This document shows positions 44,674 to 53,723 of a DNA stretch of 64,000 bases, one piece after another. The DNA comes from Vibrio fortis. Its GTDB lineage: Bacteria > Pseudomonadota > Gammaproteobacteria > Enterobacterales > Vibrionaceae. The stretch spans positions 124,001 to 188,000 of the forward strand of contig NZ_JFFR01000012.1 in NCBI RefSeq assembly GCF_000695685.1, written 5' to 3'. The notes under the pieces are model-generated. The model searched no databases, had not been told where the DNA came from, and saw only the letters and a program-made list of their open reading frames with translations. The stretch's first letter is position 1; each line of letters begins with the position of its first letter. Position numbers and translations under genes: made by a program.

Positions 44674-45588
44674 CTAATAAGAGTGTTGCTGAAGAACCTC
44701 AATAAAGGCTTCGATTTTTTTATCCTTCACGCCCTGCTTCGCGTAAAGCCCAACATTACCCAAACGTTCGCTGTTCACCAAAAGTGTCTCCACACCCTGC
44801 TCTTCCATCCACTGACACATGGTGTGGCTGTATGGCATAACCGCATCGCTCATTTTCAAGAGATCGATACTGGCCGATAGAGAGTCAACATCGTAGATAT
44901 CTCGGCCCAGGTGTTCGCTCTCTTTGGCCATGATTTGAGAGTTTACATGGTCACTCAATACCGAGTTATGACGTGAATGGTCTGGTGTGACCCGCAAGAT
45001 CGGATAAGCCTCGGCCTCAGTCATCAGCACCTCAGTCGATAGCTTTTTCCGAGTTAATAAAGGGTGTCCAGCCCTCACAAACATCGCCTCTTTATCTCTA
45101 AACAGCGGATAGAAGGTCACTTTACATCGCTCATGCAAACCGTAGATTTCGTGGCCAACAAACAGATCGATATCGCCTTGTACCAAGTGATGCATCAAAG
45201 AAAGATTGTTGCCGAACTCCAGATGAAGTGATCCCGAAGGCTCTCGCTCTTTGTAAGTTGCTACAGCATCACGAACAAACTGTTCCCACCAAGCTTCGCC
45301 CGTACCCAACTTCAACTTACCCAGTTGACGCTGCTGCATATCGGTAAAACGATGCATTAAAGAGAGATGCTTCTCTTGCTGCTCTTGAGCATGTTCACGA
45401 AAGAGTAAGCCATACTCAGTGAGTTCAACACCTTTCGACTTACGAACAAAAATCGGTACACCAATATCGTTCTCAAGTTTCTTAATCGCAGCGGTCAATG
45501 ATGGCTGACTGATATTGAGCTTTTCAGCAGCACCTTTAATACTGCCTGTATGCGCAACCATCAAAAAATATCGGTAGAGCTTATTCAT
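44674..45588 (-). CDS. LysR-family regulator, probable controller of the alpha-1,6-glucosidase/malE genes
   Basis: LysR regulator of 304 residues. N-terminal HTH about 1-60 (FLMVAHTGSIKGAAEKLNIS, QPSLTAAIKKLENDIG) and an effector domain about 90-295. It is transcribed divergently from the alpha-1,6-glucosidase gene. The 195-base spacer holds TATAG-N7-CTATA, a LysR-type T-N11-A dyad, and the same dyad recurs upstream of malE. From this I infer that it controls both units, probably in response to a glucan oligosaccharide or sugar phosphate. Start ATG 45586-45588; the gene ends at the terminator shared with pulA. Confidence 0.9.
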   Translation of the reverse strand: MNKLYRYFLMVAHTGSIKGAAEKLNISQPSLTAAIKKLENDIGVPIFVRKSKGVELTEYGLLFREHAQEQQEKHLSLMHRFTDMQQRQLGKLKLGTGEAWWEQFVRDAVATYKEREPSGSLHLEFGNNLSLMHHLVQGDIDLFVGHEIYGLHERCKVTFYPLFRDKEAMFVRAGHPLLTRKKLSTEVLMTEAEAYPILRVTPDHSRHNSVLSDHVNSQIMAKESEHLGRDIYDVDSLSASIDLLKMSDAVMPYSHTMCQWMEEQGVETLLVNSERLGNVGLYAKQGVKDKKIEAFIEVLQQHSY

Positions 45589-45675
45589 CGTATTCTCTTA
45601 GTTTGCATCGGATCACAAAATGTAAGGTTAGAATTCCAACAGTTTTAGACTGGTAAGACAGGATCCCGCCTCAAA

Positions 45676-45749
45676 CTATAATGATATAGGATTTTTCTAT
45701 AGAGAGCACCATTCTCGCTATTTCCCAGAAAGAGACGAAATCTCTATAG
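45676..45749. promoter_or_regulatory. LysR-type operator region (TATAG-N7-CTATA)
   Basis: CTATA (45676-45680), TATAG (45685-45689), N7, CTATA (45697-45701), plus a further CTATAG at 45744-45749. The TATAG-N7-CTATA unit fits the LysR T-N11-A rule and lies between the divergent regulator and glucosidase genes. Confidence 0.6.
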
Positions 45750-45783
45750 TGGCGAAATTGAAATGAATAAGTGAGATCGAACA

Positions 45784-47415
45784 ATGGAACAAAAATGGTG
45801 GCATGACGCGGTAGTCTACCAAATCTACCCTCGCAGCTTTCTAGACTCTAACAATGACGGTATCGGTGACCTAAACGGCATCATTAGCAAACTCGACTAT
45901 CTAAAACTACTGGGCATCAATGTCATCTGGTTGTCGCCAGTTTATCAATCTCCAATGGATGATAACGGTTATGACATTTCAGACTACCAAGCGATAGCCG
46001 AAGAGTTCGGTAGCATGGAAGACATGAAACGTTTGATGGATGAAGCCAAAAAGCGCGACATCAAGATCGTGATGGATCTTGTGGTCAACCACACATCAGA
46101 TGAACATCGTTGGTTCGAACAGGCTCGTTCTTCAAAAGACAACCCATACCGAGATTACTACATCTGGCGTGACGCAAAGCCAGATGGCAGCGCACCGGAT
46201 GATCAGCAATCTATTTTTGGTGGCAGTGCATGGCAATGGGACGAGCAAACGGAACAGTACTACTTCCACCTATTCTCAAAACGTCAGCCTGACCTAAACT
46301 GGGAAAACCCAAAAGTACAAGAAGAAGTTCACCAGATGATGAATTGGTGGATTGATTTAGGTATTGGTGGTTTCCGCCTTGATGTGATTGATCTTATCGG
46401 CAAAGAGATCGATAAAGGCATTACAGGTAATGGCCCACGTTTGCACTCATTACTAAAACAGATGAACCAAGCGACCTTTGGTAATAAAGATCTGCTAACG
46501 GTTGGTGAAACTTGGGGCGCAACGCCTGAAATCGCTAAGCTATACAGCGCCCAAGATCGCGATGAGCTTTCGATGGTATTCCAATTCGAGCACATAACCC
46601 TGACCTGGGAAAATGGCGATAAGTGGAACCCAATCCCGCTAGATCTGCGTGAATTCAAGAACGTACTCACCAAGTGGCAGGTAGAACTGGCTGACGATGG
46701 CTGGAACTCGCTATTTTGGAACAACCACGACTTGCCGCGCTTAGTCTCTAAGTATGGTGACGACAAAAAGTATCGCGTTGAGTCAGCGAAAATGCTCGCG
46801 ACGTGTCTGCACTTCCTAAAAGGGACACCTTACATCTACCAAGGTGAAGAGATCGGCATGACCAACGTCGCTTTCGATACGTTAGAACAATACAAAGACA
46901 TCGAGACTCACAACTTCTACAAAGTAAAAACAGAAGCGGGTGTTACCCATGAACACATGATGGGCGCGATTCACGAAAACAGCCGTGACAATGCTAGAAC
47001 GCCTATGCATTGGGACAACAAACCTAATGGTGGATTTACAGAAGGTACGCCTTGGATCGAACTGAACCCAAATTTCCCAGAGATTAACGTAGAGAGTGCA
47101 CTGAGCGATCCAAACTCAATATTCTTCCACTATCAAAAACTGATTGAGCTGCGCAAAGCACACCCTGTAATCGTTTATGGTTCATTCACTCCGGTCTTTG
47201 AAGAGCATGACCAAGTGTTTGCGTATGTGAGAGAGCTGGATGGCGAAAAACTGTTTGTGGTTTGTAACTTCTCAAACGACAACCTGACACTGGATATGCC
47301 TGAACAATACCAAACTCAGACGCTTGATTGTCTCATCAATAACTATCAAACGATCACAGAGTTGTCAGCTAAGCTTGAACTGGCGCCGTATGAATCATTT
47401 GCTGTAAAACTGTAA
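45784..47415 (+). CDS. Alpha-1,6-glucosidase (GH13 subfamily 31, oligo-1,6-glucosidase/DexB-like)
   Basis: Cytoplasmic exo-glucosidase of 543 residues (family about 540-560). Motifs: YQIYPRSFLDSNNDGIGDL, IVMDLVVNHTSDEH, GGFRLDVIDLIGKEI, TVGETWGATPE (acid Glu), FWNNHDLPRLVSKYG. The nucleophile Asp is followed by Val (LDVID). In characterised GH13_31 enzymes Val here goes with alpha-1,6 specificity, while maltases have Thr or Ala, so isomaltose, panose or dextran fragments are the expected substrates. Start ATG 45784. Divergent from its likely LysR regulator, and followed by a terminator and then malE and GH133. Substrate call is inference from one motif. Confidence 0.9.
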   Translation: MEQKWWHDAVVYQIYPRSFLDSNNDGIGDLNGIISKLDYLKLLGINVIWLSPVYQSPMDDNGYDISDYQAIAEEFGSMEDMKRLMDEAKKRDIKIVMDLVVNHTSDEHRWFEQARSSKDNPYRDYYIWRDAKPDGSAPDDQQSIFGGSAWQWDEQTEQYYFHLFSKRQPDLNWENPKVQEEVHQMMNWWIDLGIGGFRLDVIDLIGKEIDKGITGNGPRLHSLLKQMNQATFGNKDLLTVGETWGATPEIAKLYSAQDRDELSMVFQFEHITLTWENGDKWNPIPLDLREFKNVLTKWQVELADDGWNSLFWNNHDLPRLVSKYGDDKKYRVESAKMLATCLHFLKGTPYIYQGEEIGMTNVAFDTLEQYKDIETHNFYKVKTEAGVTHEHMMGAIHENSRDNARTPMHWDNKPNGGFTEGTPWIELNPNFPEINVESALSDPNSIFFHYQKLIELRKAHPVIVYGSFTPVFEEHDQVFAYVRELDGEKLFVVCNFSNDNLTLDMPEQYQTQTLDCLINNYQTITELSAKLELAPYESFAVKL

Positions 47416-47438
47416 TCATACGTTAAATTCAACACACC

Positions 47439-47465
47439 AAAGGCAAGGTTCTCCTTGCCTTTTTT
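47439..47465 (+). terminator. Terminator of the alpha-1,6-glucosidase gene
   Basis: AAAGGCAAGG-TTCT-CCTTGCCTTT followed by TTTA. Confidence 0.9.
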
Positions 47466-47782
47466 ATTGCCCAAAGCCATCGATTCTCTCCAACATTTCA
47501 CACCTTAGCCTAAGCAACCTAGCGCTTAGTTTTGAATGGTTTTCAACACCCAAAAATAGTTTGAGCCCGCCTTCACATTTCTCTATACGCGCCACTTCAC
47601 AAAACTATGGCGATAGCCTGTAAAACAGCACTATATCGGCATTGCTATAGTTTTTTACTATATCAAAGATGCGTTTACCTATTTCTCAAAGGCCAAATTA
47701 GTCGATATTATTTTCAGCAGATAATAAGAACTGGTAGAAGCGTTTCCCGTTACGGATAACCTTCTTAATATGGAACAAGACT
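47466..47782 (+). promoter_or_regulatory. malE upstream region with LysR-type dyads
   Basis: 317 gene-free bases. CTATA (47631-47635), TATAG (47646-47650), N7, CTATA (47658-47662) repeat the arrangement seen upstream of the alpha-1,6-glucosidase gene. I see no MalT-box-like octamer here, unlike at the other maltose genes. Confidence 0.55.
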
Positions 47783-48961
47783 ATGAAACCTCTATTAAAA
47801 ACACTTTCAATTTGTACCCTTGCTGCTCTATGCAATGCTCCTGCTATTGCGATGGAAGAAGGCGAAATCACTATCTGGATTAATGGCGATAAGAGCTACG
47901 CTGGCCTTGCTGAAATCGGTAAGCAGTTTGAAGAAGACACAGGCGTTGCAATCAAGGTTCAATACCCAGATTCTCTAGAAGCGAAATTCCAACAGCATGC
48001 TGCAACAGGCGGCGGCCCTGACATCATCTTCTGGGCACACGACCGTTTTGGCGGTTACGCGGAAGCTGGCCTACTTCATGAACTAAACCCAAGCAAAGAG
48101 TTCAAAGAAAAACTTGTCGACTTCAGCTGGGATGCAGTAACAGTAAACGGCAAAATTGTTGGTTACCCACTGGCAATCGAAGCACCTTCTCTTATCTACA
48201 ACAAAGACTTACTGCCTACGCCACCAAAAACTTGGGAAGAGCTAGCTGACATTCAAAAAGAGATGGCGAAGCAGAACAAGAAAGCGATCATGTGGGACGT
48301 GAAAAACGCGTACTTCACATGGCCGATGATCTCAGCGGGTGGTGCATTCGCATTTGAGAAAACAGCGACAGGTTACAACGCGAAAAGCACAGGTGTGAAC
48401 AACGCAGCTGGCGTTCGCGGCCTACAGTTCCTAGTGGACATGGTTGACCAAGGTGTTGTTGATCCAAACATGGATTACTCTGTATCTGAAGCTGAGTTCA
48501 CTAAAGGTGAAGTAGCAATGACCATCAATGGTCCTTGGTCTTGGGGTAACCTAGATAAGCTAGGCGTAAACTACGGTGTTGCTGAACTGCCAACATTGAA
48601 CGGCGGTAAAGGTAACCCATTCGTAGGTATCCTAAGTGCGGGTATCAACGCTTCGAGCCCAAATACGGATCTAGCTGTTGAGTTCTTAGAAAACTACCTA
48701 TTCCAAGACGACGCGCTAAAAATCATGAACGATGATAAGCCTCTTGGTGCGGTAACACTGAAATCATTCCAGAAGATTCTTGAGAGTGATGAGCGCATCA
48801 AGTCAACAATGACTAACGCAGAAAACGGCGAAATCATGCCAAACATCCCACAAATGACCGCTTACTGGTTCGCTGAGGGTGCTGCAATTGATAACGCAAT
48901 GCAAGGCAAGCAAACCGTGCGCGAAGCGCTAGACACTGCTGCAAAACAAATTACTAAGTAA
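47783..48961 (+). CDS. malE: Periplasmic maltose/maltodextrin-binding protein
   Basis: Solute-binding receptor of 392 residues (E. coli MalE 396) for an ABC importer. Signal peptide to about residue 24 ([14 protein letters not shown]). Ligand residues known in MalE are retained: [37 protein letters not shown] and INGPWSWGN. No malF, malG or malK is present in this window; the next gene is a GH133 debranching enzyme behind a terminator. It therefore either serves an unlinked MalFGK or is a paralog tuned to branched dextrins. The LysR-type dyad upstream favours separate regulation. Start ATG 47783. Confidence 0.93.
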   Translation: MKPLLKTLSICTLAALCNAPAIAMEEGEITIWINGDKSYAGLAEIGKQFEEDTGVAIKVQYPDSLEAKFQQHAATGGGPDIIFWAHDRFGGYAEAGLLHELNPSKEFKEKLVDFSWDAVTVNGKIVGYPLAIEAPSLIYNKDLLPTPPKTWEELADIQKEMAKQNKKAIMWDVKNAYFTWPMISAGGAFAFEKTATGYNAKSTGVNNAAGVRGLQFLVDMVDQGVVDPNMDYSVSEAEFTKGEVAMTINGPWSWGNLDKLGVNYGVAELPTLNGGKGNPFVGILSAGINASSPNTDLAVEFLENYLFQDDALKIMNDDKPLGAVTLKSFQKILESDERIKSTMTNAENGEIMPNIPQMTAYWFAEGAAIDNAMQGKQTVREALDTAAKQITK

Positions 48962-48992
48962 ACCATTCCATAATTAATATCCTATGTCCTTT

Positions 48993-49020
48993 GGCACAGC
49001 AGTTTGCTGTGCCTTTTTTT
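48993..49020 (+). terminator. Terminator/attenuator between malE and the GH133 gene
   Basis: GGCACAGCA/TGCTGTGCC stem followed by T7, only 20 bases before the GH133 start. It should reduce GH133 expression relative to malE if no separate promoter exists. Confidence 0.88.
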
Positions 49021-49039
49021 GTTTTGGAACCTTCATCCT

Positions 49040-51817
49040 ATGCAAATCCCAACACTCTACCTAAAAGGTACGTTTAATGGCTGGGGACTCGATACCCCAC
49101 TTACAGCAATCAACGACCACACACTGCAAGCCACGTTATGCCTCTCTACAGATCAATACCGCTTTAAGATCTCCGATCTCGATGGCACCAAACAATGGAC
49201 GCTATCAGGCCACCCCACCAAAGCCGTAGAATGTGCTCTAGAAAACGGGTTACCACTGGTTAACACTCAAGGTATTGGTAACGACCTACTCTTCACACCT
49301 CAAGCCGCAGGCCACTACACTGTGACCATTGACCTTGCATCTGACGCACCAGCCATGACTATAGAGCAAGGTGAACAGCAATCAGAAGCTTTGACGCAGA
49401 GACTACCTGTTGATATTGCATTAGAAGCAATCAAGGCCGAGCAACAAGAGTGGAGAAAGCCTAGCTTCGCTTTAGAGGCGAACGATCTTTTTGCTCAGCT
49501 TGCGATCACCGAAACAACGCCGTTTACTTTCGTGTTTGGCGACAACGTTGATGGCTACTATCACGGTACCACGCACACCTTCGTCAATAGTGGTAAATAT
49601 CGCCATCATCAAGGTTGGTTGTTTGGTGGGTTTGCAAGCTTCATCAATCGCGTTATCAATGACAAAACCCAAGCAAAGCAAGCTTCCTTAATGCCTTATG
49701 GGCTTGAGCATCATTATCCATCGAGCCAAGACTGCTTGAGCTTGATGCAAGAGAAAAGACAGGTCGCAATTTCCGTTAAGAGCGATACTAAGCAGACATT
49801 AAGCCTACTGCCTGAACTCAATATTCCAAGCCATTACGTGCAGGTTCATCAGTCTCCTAACCACGTCATCCTAGAGATCGATGACCAGGTTTGTCCTGAA
49901 GGGTGCCCTAAGTTTGTCTCACTCATGGCCAGTCACGCTGTACAAGTTGAAGAGCTTTCGCCAGAGCAAGTCCGTTCTACCGCTGAGCCTATGCAGCTCT
50001 CTTCAAACAACATCAATCTGCTGTTCTCAACGAAAGAAAAGCAGACAGAACTGGTGCTGTACATAAGCTTTGCACATCAGCGACAAGAAGCTGAATCCAT
50101 GGCAGAGGACGCAGCAGAGAAAGGTGCATTAGTTCGCCACCAGCAAGCGATTTACCAGTTCCTATGTAACAACTACTTGTGGACCAACGACGTTGAGTAC
50201 AACAGAGCAGTAATGTGGGCACGTTTGGCCAGCCGTACCTTTGTGAGCCATGAGTTCGGTACTGGGATATGGGCTGGCTTACCTTGGTTTAAAGACTGTT
50301 GGGGACGAGATACCTTTATCGCGCTATCTGGTACCAGCTTGGTTAACGGATTCTTTGAAGAAGCGAAGGCCATTATTGAGAACTTCGCAGCAATGCAGAT
50401 GACCGACGAATCTTCGGTTAACTTTGGTCGTATTCCAAACAGAGTCACCAGTAAAACTAACATCATCTATAACACCACAGATGGTACGCCATGGATGATT
50501 CGAGAAGCTCTGGAATACATCAACTACTCGGGAGACGAGGCCTTTGCTAAAGCCATCTACCCTGCTTTAAAACGCTTTATCTCAGGCGTAGAAAAGCATT
50601 ACCTTGCGCAAGATGGCCTAATGAGCCACCGACATCCTGACACTTGGATGGATGCTAAAATCGACGGTGCGATTCCATGGTCACCAAGGGGGCCAAAAGC
50701 CAATGATATTCAAGCACTCTGGTTCGATAGCCTTCATTGTGCGATGGCTTTAGCTGATCTTGTTGGTGATGATGAAAGCAAACAGCAGTGGCAAACACGC
50801 GCTTCTCAAGTAAAGCAAAGCTTCATCAGCCAGTTTTGGAGCTCAGAGCAAGGTTGTTTAGCGGATCACCTAACCGATGGCGATAAGCCTGACTATAGCG
50901 TTAGACCAAACCAGCTAATGACAATATCGATTCCGCAGCAAGAGTCCCTGACTACGCCTGATATTGAGCAACACATCGTCAAAAATGCGGTCGATAAATT
51001 ATTGTTCCCTTGGGGTATCTGTTCTCTGCAGCAGCAACATATTGACTTCCACCCCTATCACGACAATCAAAGCCAATATCATAAAGATGCGGCCTATCAC
51101 AATGGAACGATCTGGGGCTGGAATGCCGGCTTTACCGTTACGGCGTTAACGCGATTCAAGCAACAAGACTTTAGCTACCAACTGTCTAAGAACCTTGCCA
51201 AGCAGATCCTTAATCAAGGATGTCGTGGCACCATGAGTGAAAACTTAGATGCCTACCAACACGACAATAACAAGTTGGTTGAATCTGGCACCTTTGCACA
51301 AGCTTGGTCGGTATCTGAGTACGCGAGAAACGCTCAGCAAGATTACTTAGGCTATCGCCCTCAATTGCTCGACAATCGTATTAATATTGCGCCTAAGCTA
51401 CCTCAGCAGTGGACGCAATTTAACGCATCGCTACCTTATGGCGACAATAAACGAATTGTCTTAGATTATTCGTCAGATAATGAGGTAACTCGCTATGTTC
51501 TCTCATCGAGCGAAGAGTCGGAAGCGATGTCTGATATCGAGCTGGTTTTAAGCTTAGATATTAATAACCGTCACTACGCAGAAGTTCGTGCGCCTCTTGC
51601 GATTGATCTAGAGATCATCATTAATCAAGATAGTGGTGAAGTGACAACGAATACTTCTAAGGCGGCAGTAACCATTCATAACCAACCAAATTATGAACGG
51701 TTAGAAGGGCTTGAGTTTGCACAACCTGATATTTCAATCGCCCACAATAGTATGGTTAATCAGGACTACTTACGTAATAAAAGGGAAAATCAGGAATTCG
51801 CAGTAGCGAAAGACTAA
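49040..51817 (+). CDS. GH133-type amylo-alpha-1,6-glucosidase (glycogen debranching enzyme)
   Basis: Large debranching hydrolase of 925 residues. An N-terminal E-set/CBM48-like module (about 1-90, YLKGTFNGWGLDTPL) is followed by an N-terminal GDE domain and an (alpha/alpha)6 catalytic domain (about 340-790). Conserved segments: EFGTGIWAGLPWFKDCWGRDTFI, GRIPNRV, YNTTDGTPWMIREALEYI, HPDTWMDAKIDGAIPWSPRG, SVRPNQLM and YHNGTIWGWNAGF. Without a signal peptide it is predicted cytoplasmic, acting on branch stubs left by phosphorylase. It is unrelated in fold to GlgX, which is also encoded in this window. The start ATG 49040 lies beyond the terminator; the longer frame begins inside the hairpin and is rejected. 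The ribosome site is weak. Confidence 0.9.
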   Translation: MQIPTLYLKGTFNGWGLDTPLTAINDHTLQATLCLSTDQYRFKISDLDGTKQWTLSGHPTKAVECALENGLPLVNTQGIGNDLLFTPQAAGHYTVTIDLASDAPAMTIEQGEQQSEALTQRLPVDIALEAIKAEQQEWRKPSFALEANDLFAQLAITETTPFTFVFGDNVDGYYHGTTHTFVNSGKYRHHQGWLFGGFASFINRVINDKTQAKQASLMPYGLEHHYPSSQDCLSLMQEKRQVAISVKSDTKQTLSLLPELNIPSHYVQVHQSPNHVILEIDDQVCPEGCPKFVSLMASHAVQVEELSPEQVRSTAEPMQLSSNNINLLFSTKEKQTELVLYISFAHQRQEAESMAEDAAEKGALVRHQQAIYQFLCNNYLWTNDVEYNRAVMWARLASRTFVSHEFGTGIWAGLPWFKDCWGRDTFIALSGTSLVNGFFEEAKAIIENFAAMQMTDESSVNFGRIPNRVTSKTNIIYNTTDGTPWMIREALEYINYSGDEAFAKAIYPALKRFISGVEKHYLAQDGLMSHRHPDTWMDAKIDGAIPWSPRGPKANDIQALWFDSLHCAMALADLVGDDESKQQWQTRASQVKQSFISQFWSSEQGCLADHLTDGDKPDYSVRPNQLMTISIPQQESLTTPDIEQHIVKNAVDKLLFPWGICSLQQQHIDFHPYHDNQSQYHKDAAYHNGTIWGWNAGFTVTALTRFKQQDFSYQLSKNLAKQILNQGCRGTMSENLDAYQHDNNKLVESGTFAQAWSVSEYARNAQQDYLGYRPQLLDNRINIAPKLPQQWTQFNASLPYGDNKRIVLDYSSDNEVTRYVLSSSEESEAMSDIELVLSLDINNRHYAEVRAPLAIDLEIIINQDSGEVTTNTSKAAVTIHNQPNYERLEGLEFAQPDISIAHNSMVNQDYLRNKRENQEFAVAKD

Positions 51818-51825
51818 TAGTAAAT

Positions 51826-51873
51826 AAAAAAGCCTGAACAAAAATATATCAAATAAATTGTTCAGGCTTTTTT
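51826..51873. terminator. Bidirectional terminator between GH133 and esterase genes
   Basis: Perfect 16-base stem AAAAAAGCCTGAACAA/TTGTTCAGGCTTTTTT with a 16-base loop; it touches the esterase stop codon. Confidence 0.93.
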
Positions 51874-52713
51874 CTAGTGGTTCATAATAAATCGAATAAA
51901 ATCTGGAAAGCGTTTCGCCCAAGCAATTTCATTATGTTCATGCCCTTCTCCTTCCATATAAATAAGAGAGACATTGTCTTTATTTAATAAAAGATCGTTC
52001 ATAGAGCGAGAACCGTCTAAATATACCTGAGCAAAATCTACGCTTGTATCTTCTCGTTTTTCATTGGTTCCCATATCCATATAGATCTTAACAGGAAGCT
52101 CAAACTCCAAACCAGAGGCATAATTAAAATATTCACTGTGGTTAAACCAAAACGCAGGTGAAAACACGCCTAGCGCACCGAATGCATGCTGATGCTTGCC
52201 ACCGCCATACAAACTGATCAATCCACCCATAGAGCTGCCCGCTAAATAAGTGGAGTTACGTTGTGGCTGGGTTCGGTAATTACGATCAATATATGGCCTT
52301 AACGTATCAACAATAAAGTCGACGTAATCATCCCCTTCACCACCAAAATCACAAAGCTCATCTGGAATACCAAACTCACTGACCTGACTCGTCGCTTTCC
52401 AAGGCGAATACTCATTGTAGCGTCCCATTTTATCGAGCTCATCACTGCTGTCGATCGCCACTAAGATGATGCCATCTGTTTCACCTTGCTTCTGCATCTC
52501 ATCCAAGGTGGTCTTTGCTTGCCAACACATACCGTAAGTTGCAGTAAGCTCATCAAACACATTTTGGCCATCGTGCATGTAGAGCACGGGGTAGTGTTTG
52601 TTGGATGTCACGTAATCGTAAGGGAGGTAAATTCGTAGGGTGCGAGTGCGGTTTAATTGAGGCATAGGAAACGCCTCAATCAACAGCAGGTCATCTTGTT
52701 CTGATTGTGTCAT
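51874..52713 (-). CDS. Alpha/beta-hydrolase, putative esterase (esterase D/Fes-like family)
   Basis: Predicted cytoplasmic serine hydrolase of 279 residues. Features: LRIYLPYDYVTSNKHYPVLYMHDGQNVFD near the N-terminus, nucleophile elbow AGSSMGGLIS (Ser about 160), and a C-terminal histidine in GEGHEHNEIAW. It lies 63 bases downstream of malM on the same strand, but a hairpin with a T-run separates them. Members hydrolyse acyl or feruloyl esters or glycosylated siderophores. In a glucan cluster, removal of acyl groups from sugars is an attractive but untested role. Confidence 0.85.
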   Translation of the reverse strand: MTQSEQDDLLLIEAFPMPQLNRTRTLRIYLPYDYVTSNKHYPVLYMHDGQNVFDELTATYGMCWQAKTTLDEMQKQGETDGIILVAIDSSDELDKMGRYNEYSPWKATSQVSEFGIPDELCDFGGEGDDYVDFIVDTLRPYIDRNYRTQPQRNSTYLAGSSMGGLISLYGGGKHQHAFGALGVFSPAFWFNHSEYFNYASGLEFELPVKIYMDMGTNEKREDTSVDFAQVYLDGSRSMNDLLLNKDNVSLIYMEGEGHEHNEIAWAKRFPDFIRFIMNH

Positions 52714-52737
52714 TGCAAAAAACCGTTAACTCTAGAT

Positions 52738-52767
52738 AAAAAAATAGCGCCTATATTAGGCGCTATT
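52738..52767 (-). terminator. Terminator after malM
   Basis: Minus-strand TAGCGCC/GGCGCTA hairpin followed by T7. Confidence 0.85.
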
Positions 52768-52776
52768 CCTGTTCAA

Positions 52777-53643
52777 TTACTTAGCGTTGACTGCTCGCAC
52801 AAAGGCTTCTTGAGCCCCTTCAACATTCAGTGCTTTGGCTTCGTCTAATAGGCTGAGTGCTTTTGGCACATCACCAGACTTAACTGCATTTTGAATGGCA
52901 GAGATGTAGAAATCTTGAGTCTCTTGTTGAACACGGATTTGTGTTGTCGGCTTCTTCGTTTCAGCGACAACTGGTGCTGCGACTACTGCTGCAGGCGCAA
53001 CAACTGGCTGGGCACGATAAGGGCGAAGTTTTAGAGTTTGAACTTCTAGCTCCAAGCGACCACCTAACTGTTTTGTGTAAACAGGGTCAGTTACCATTGG
53101 CATCACTTCACCAAACTCTTTGGCACGTACTTTGGCTGGGTGATCAACCTGAATCGCTTTACCTAATTGATCTGCTGGTGTGTAAACAACCATAAATGGG
53201 GTTTCGCTTGCATCGATACGCACGCGCTCAATATAGCTCGTGCGAGTAAAAGCATCTGATGCGCGAATTTTGAAATCTTCAAACTTCAGTGTTTTTACTG
53301 GTTGAAAGTTTTCATCCAATAGAATTGCTTCTGGTGCAAACACCGAGTCATCAATCATCAGGCTAGACAGCGTCACTACCATTTCTCCGGAGCGATCACT
53401 AAATCTAAAGGCCGCAAAATGGCTATTGCCTGCTGTAAAGGTACCGACAGGCGAGCCTAAGTCGATATCAAATTTTAAATCTTCATTGTCGTTAAGTTGG
53501 GCGTATGGAAATTGCGAAAAATCGCTACAACATACTTCTGCATTGGTTGGGGGCGTTAATTGTGTTTGTACTTGAGCATCTGAAGCACAACCGCTTAGCA
53601 AGGCACCTAGTAAAACGGCTAACATGGAGCTTTTATTTGTCAT
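52777..53643 (-). CDS. malM: Maltose operon periplasmic protein MalM (lipoprotein)
   Basis: Periplasmic protein of 288 residues of the MalM family, encoded downstream of lamB as in enterobacteria; its precise function is unknown. Lipobox LLSGC (Cys about residue 19) predicts a lipoprotein. Conserved family segments: CCSDFSQFPYAQL, FDIDLGSPVGTFTAGNSHFAAFRF and VVYTPADQLGKAIQVDHPAKVRAKEFG. An alanine/valine-rich linker near 215-230 precedes a short helical C-terminus. The start is ATG 53641-53643 with GAGAGA upstream. A hairpin with a T-run separates it from lamB. Confidence 0.93.
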   Translation of the reverse strand: MTNKSSMLAVLLGALLSGCASDAQVQTQLTPPTNAEVCCSDFSQFPYAQLNDNEDLKFDIDLGSPVGTFTAGNSHFAAFRFSDRSGEMVVTLSSLMIDDSVFAPEAILLDENFQPVKTLKFEDFKIRASDAFTRTSYIERVRIDASETPFMVVYTPADQLGKAIQVDHPAKVRAKEFGEVMPMVTDPVYTKQLGGRLELEVQTLKLRPYRAQPVVAPAAVVAAPVVAETKKPTTQIRVQQETQDFYISAIQNAVKSGDVPKALSLLDEAKALNVEGAQEAFVRAVNAK

Positions 53644-53683
53644 TGTAATCTCTCTCACTATTGGTTGTTAGTAGGGGGAAACG

Positions 53684-53707
53684 GAAAAAGGCAGCCAACC
53701 GGCTGCC
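53684..53707 (-). terminator. lamB-malM intergenic hairpin (attenuator)
   Basis: Minus-strand GGCAGCC-GGTT-GGCTGCC followed by TTTTTCC. It lies 3' of lamB and before malM, so it probably sets a high LamB:MalM ratio. Confidence 0.75.
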
Positions 53708-53723
53708 CTTTACTATAAATGGT

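Noticed and set aside
46329..46766. 145-codon antisense frame in the alpha-1,6-glucosidase gene
   Set aside because: Shadow of a conserved catalytic domain; no start signal.
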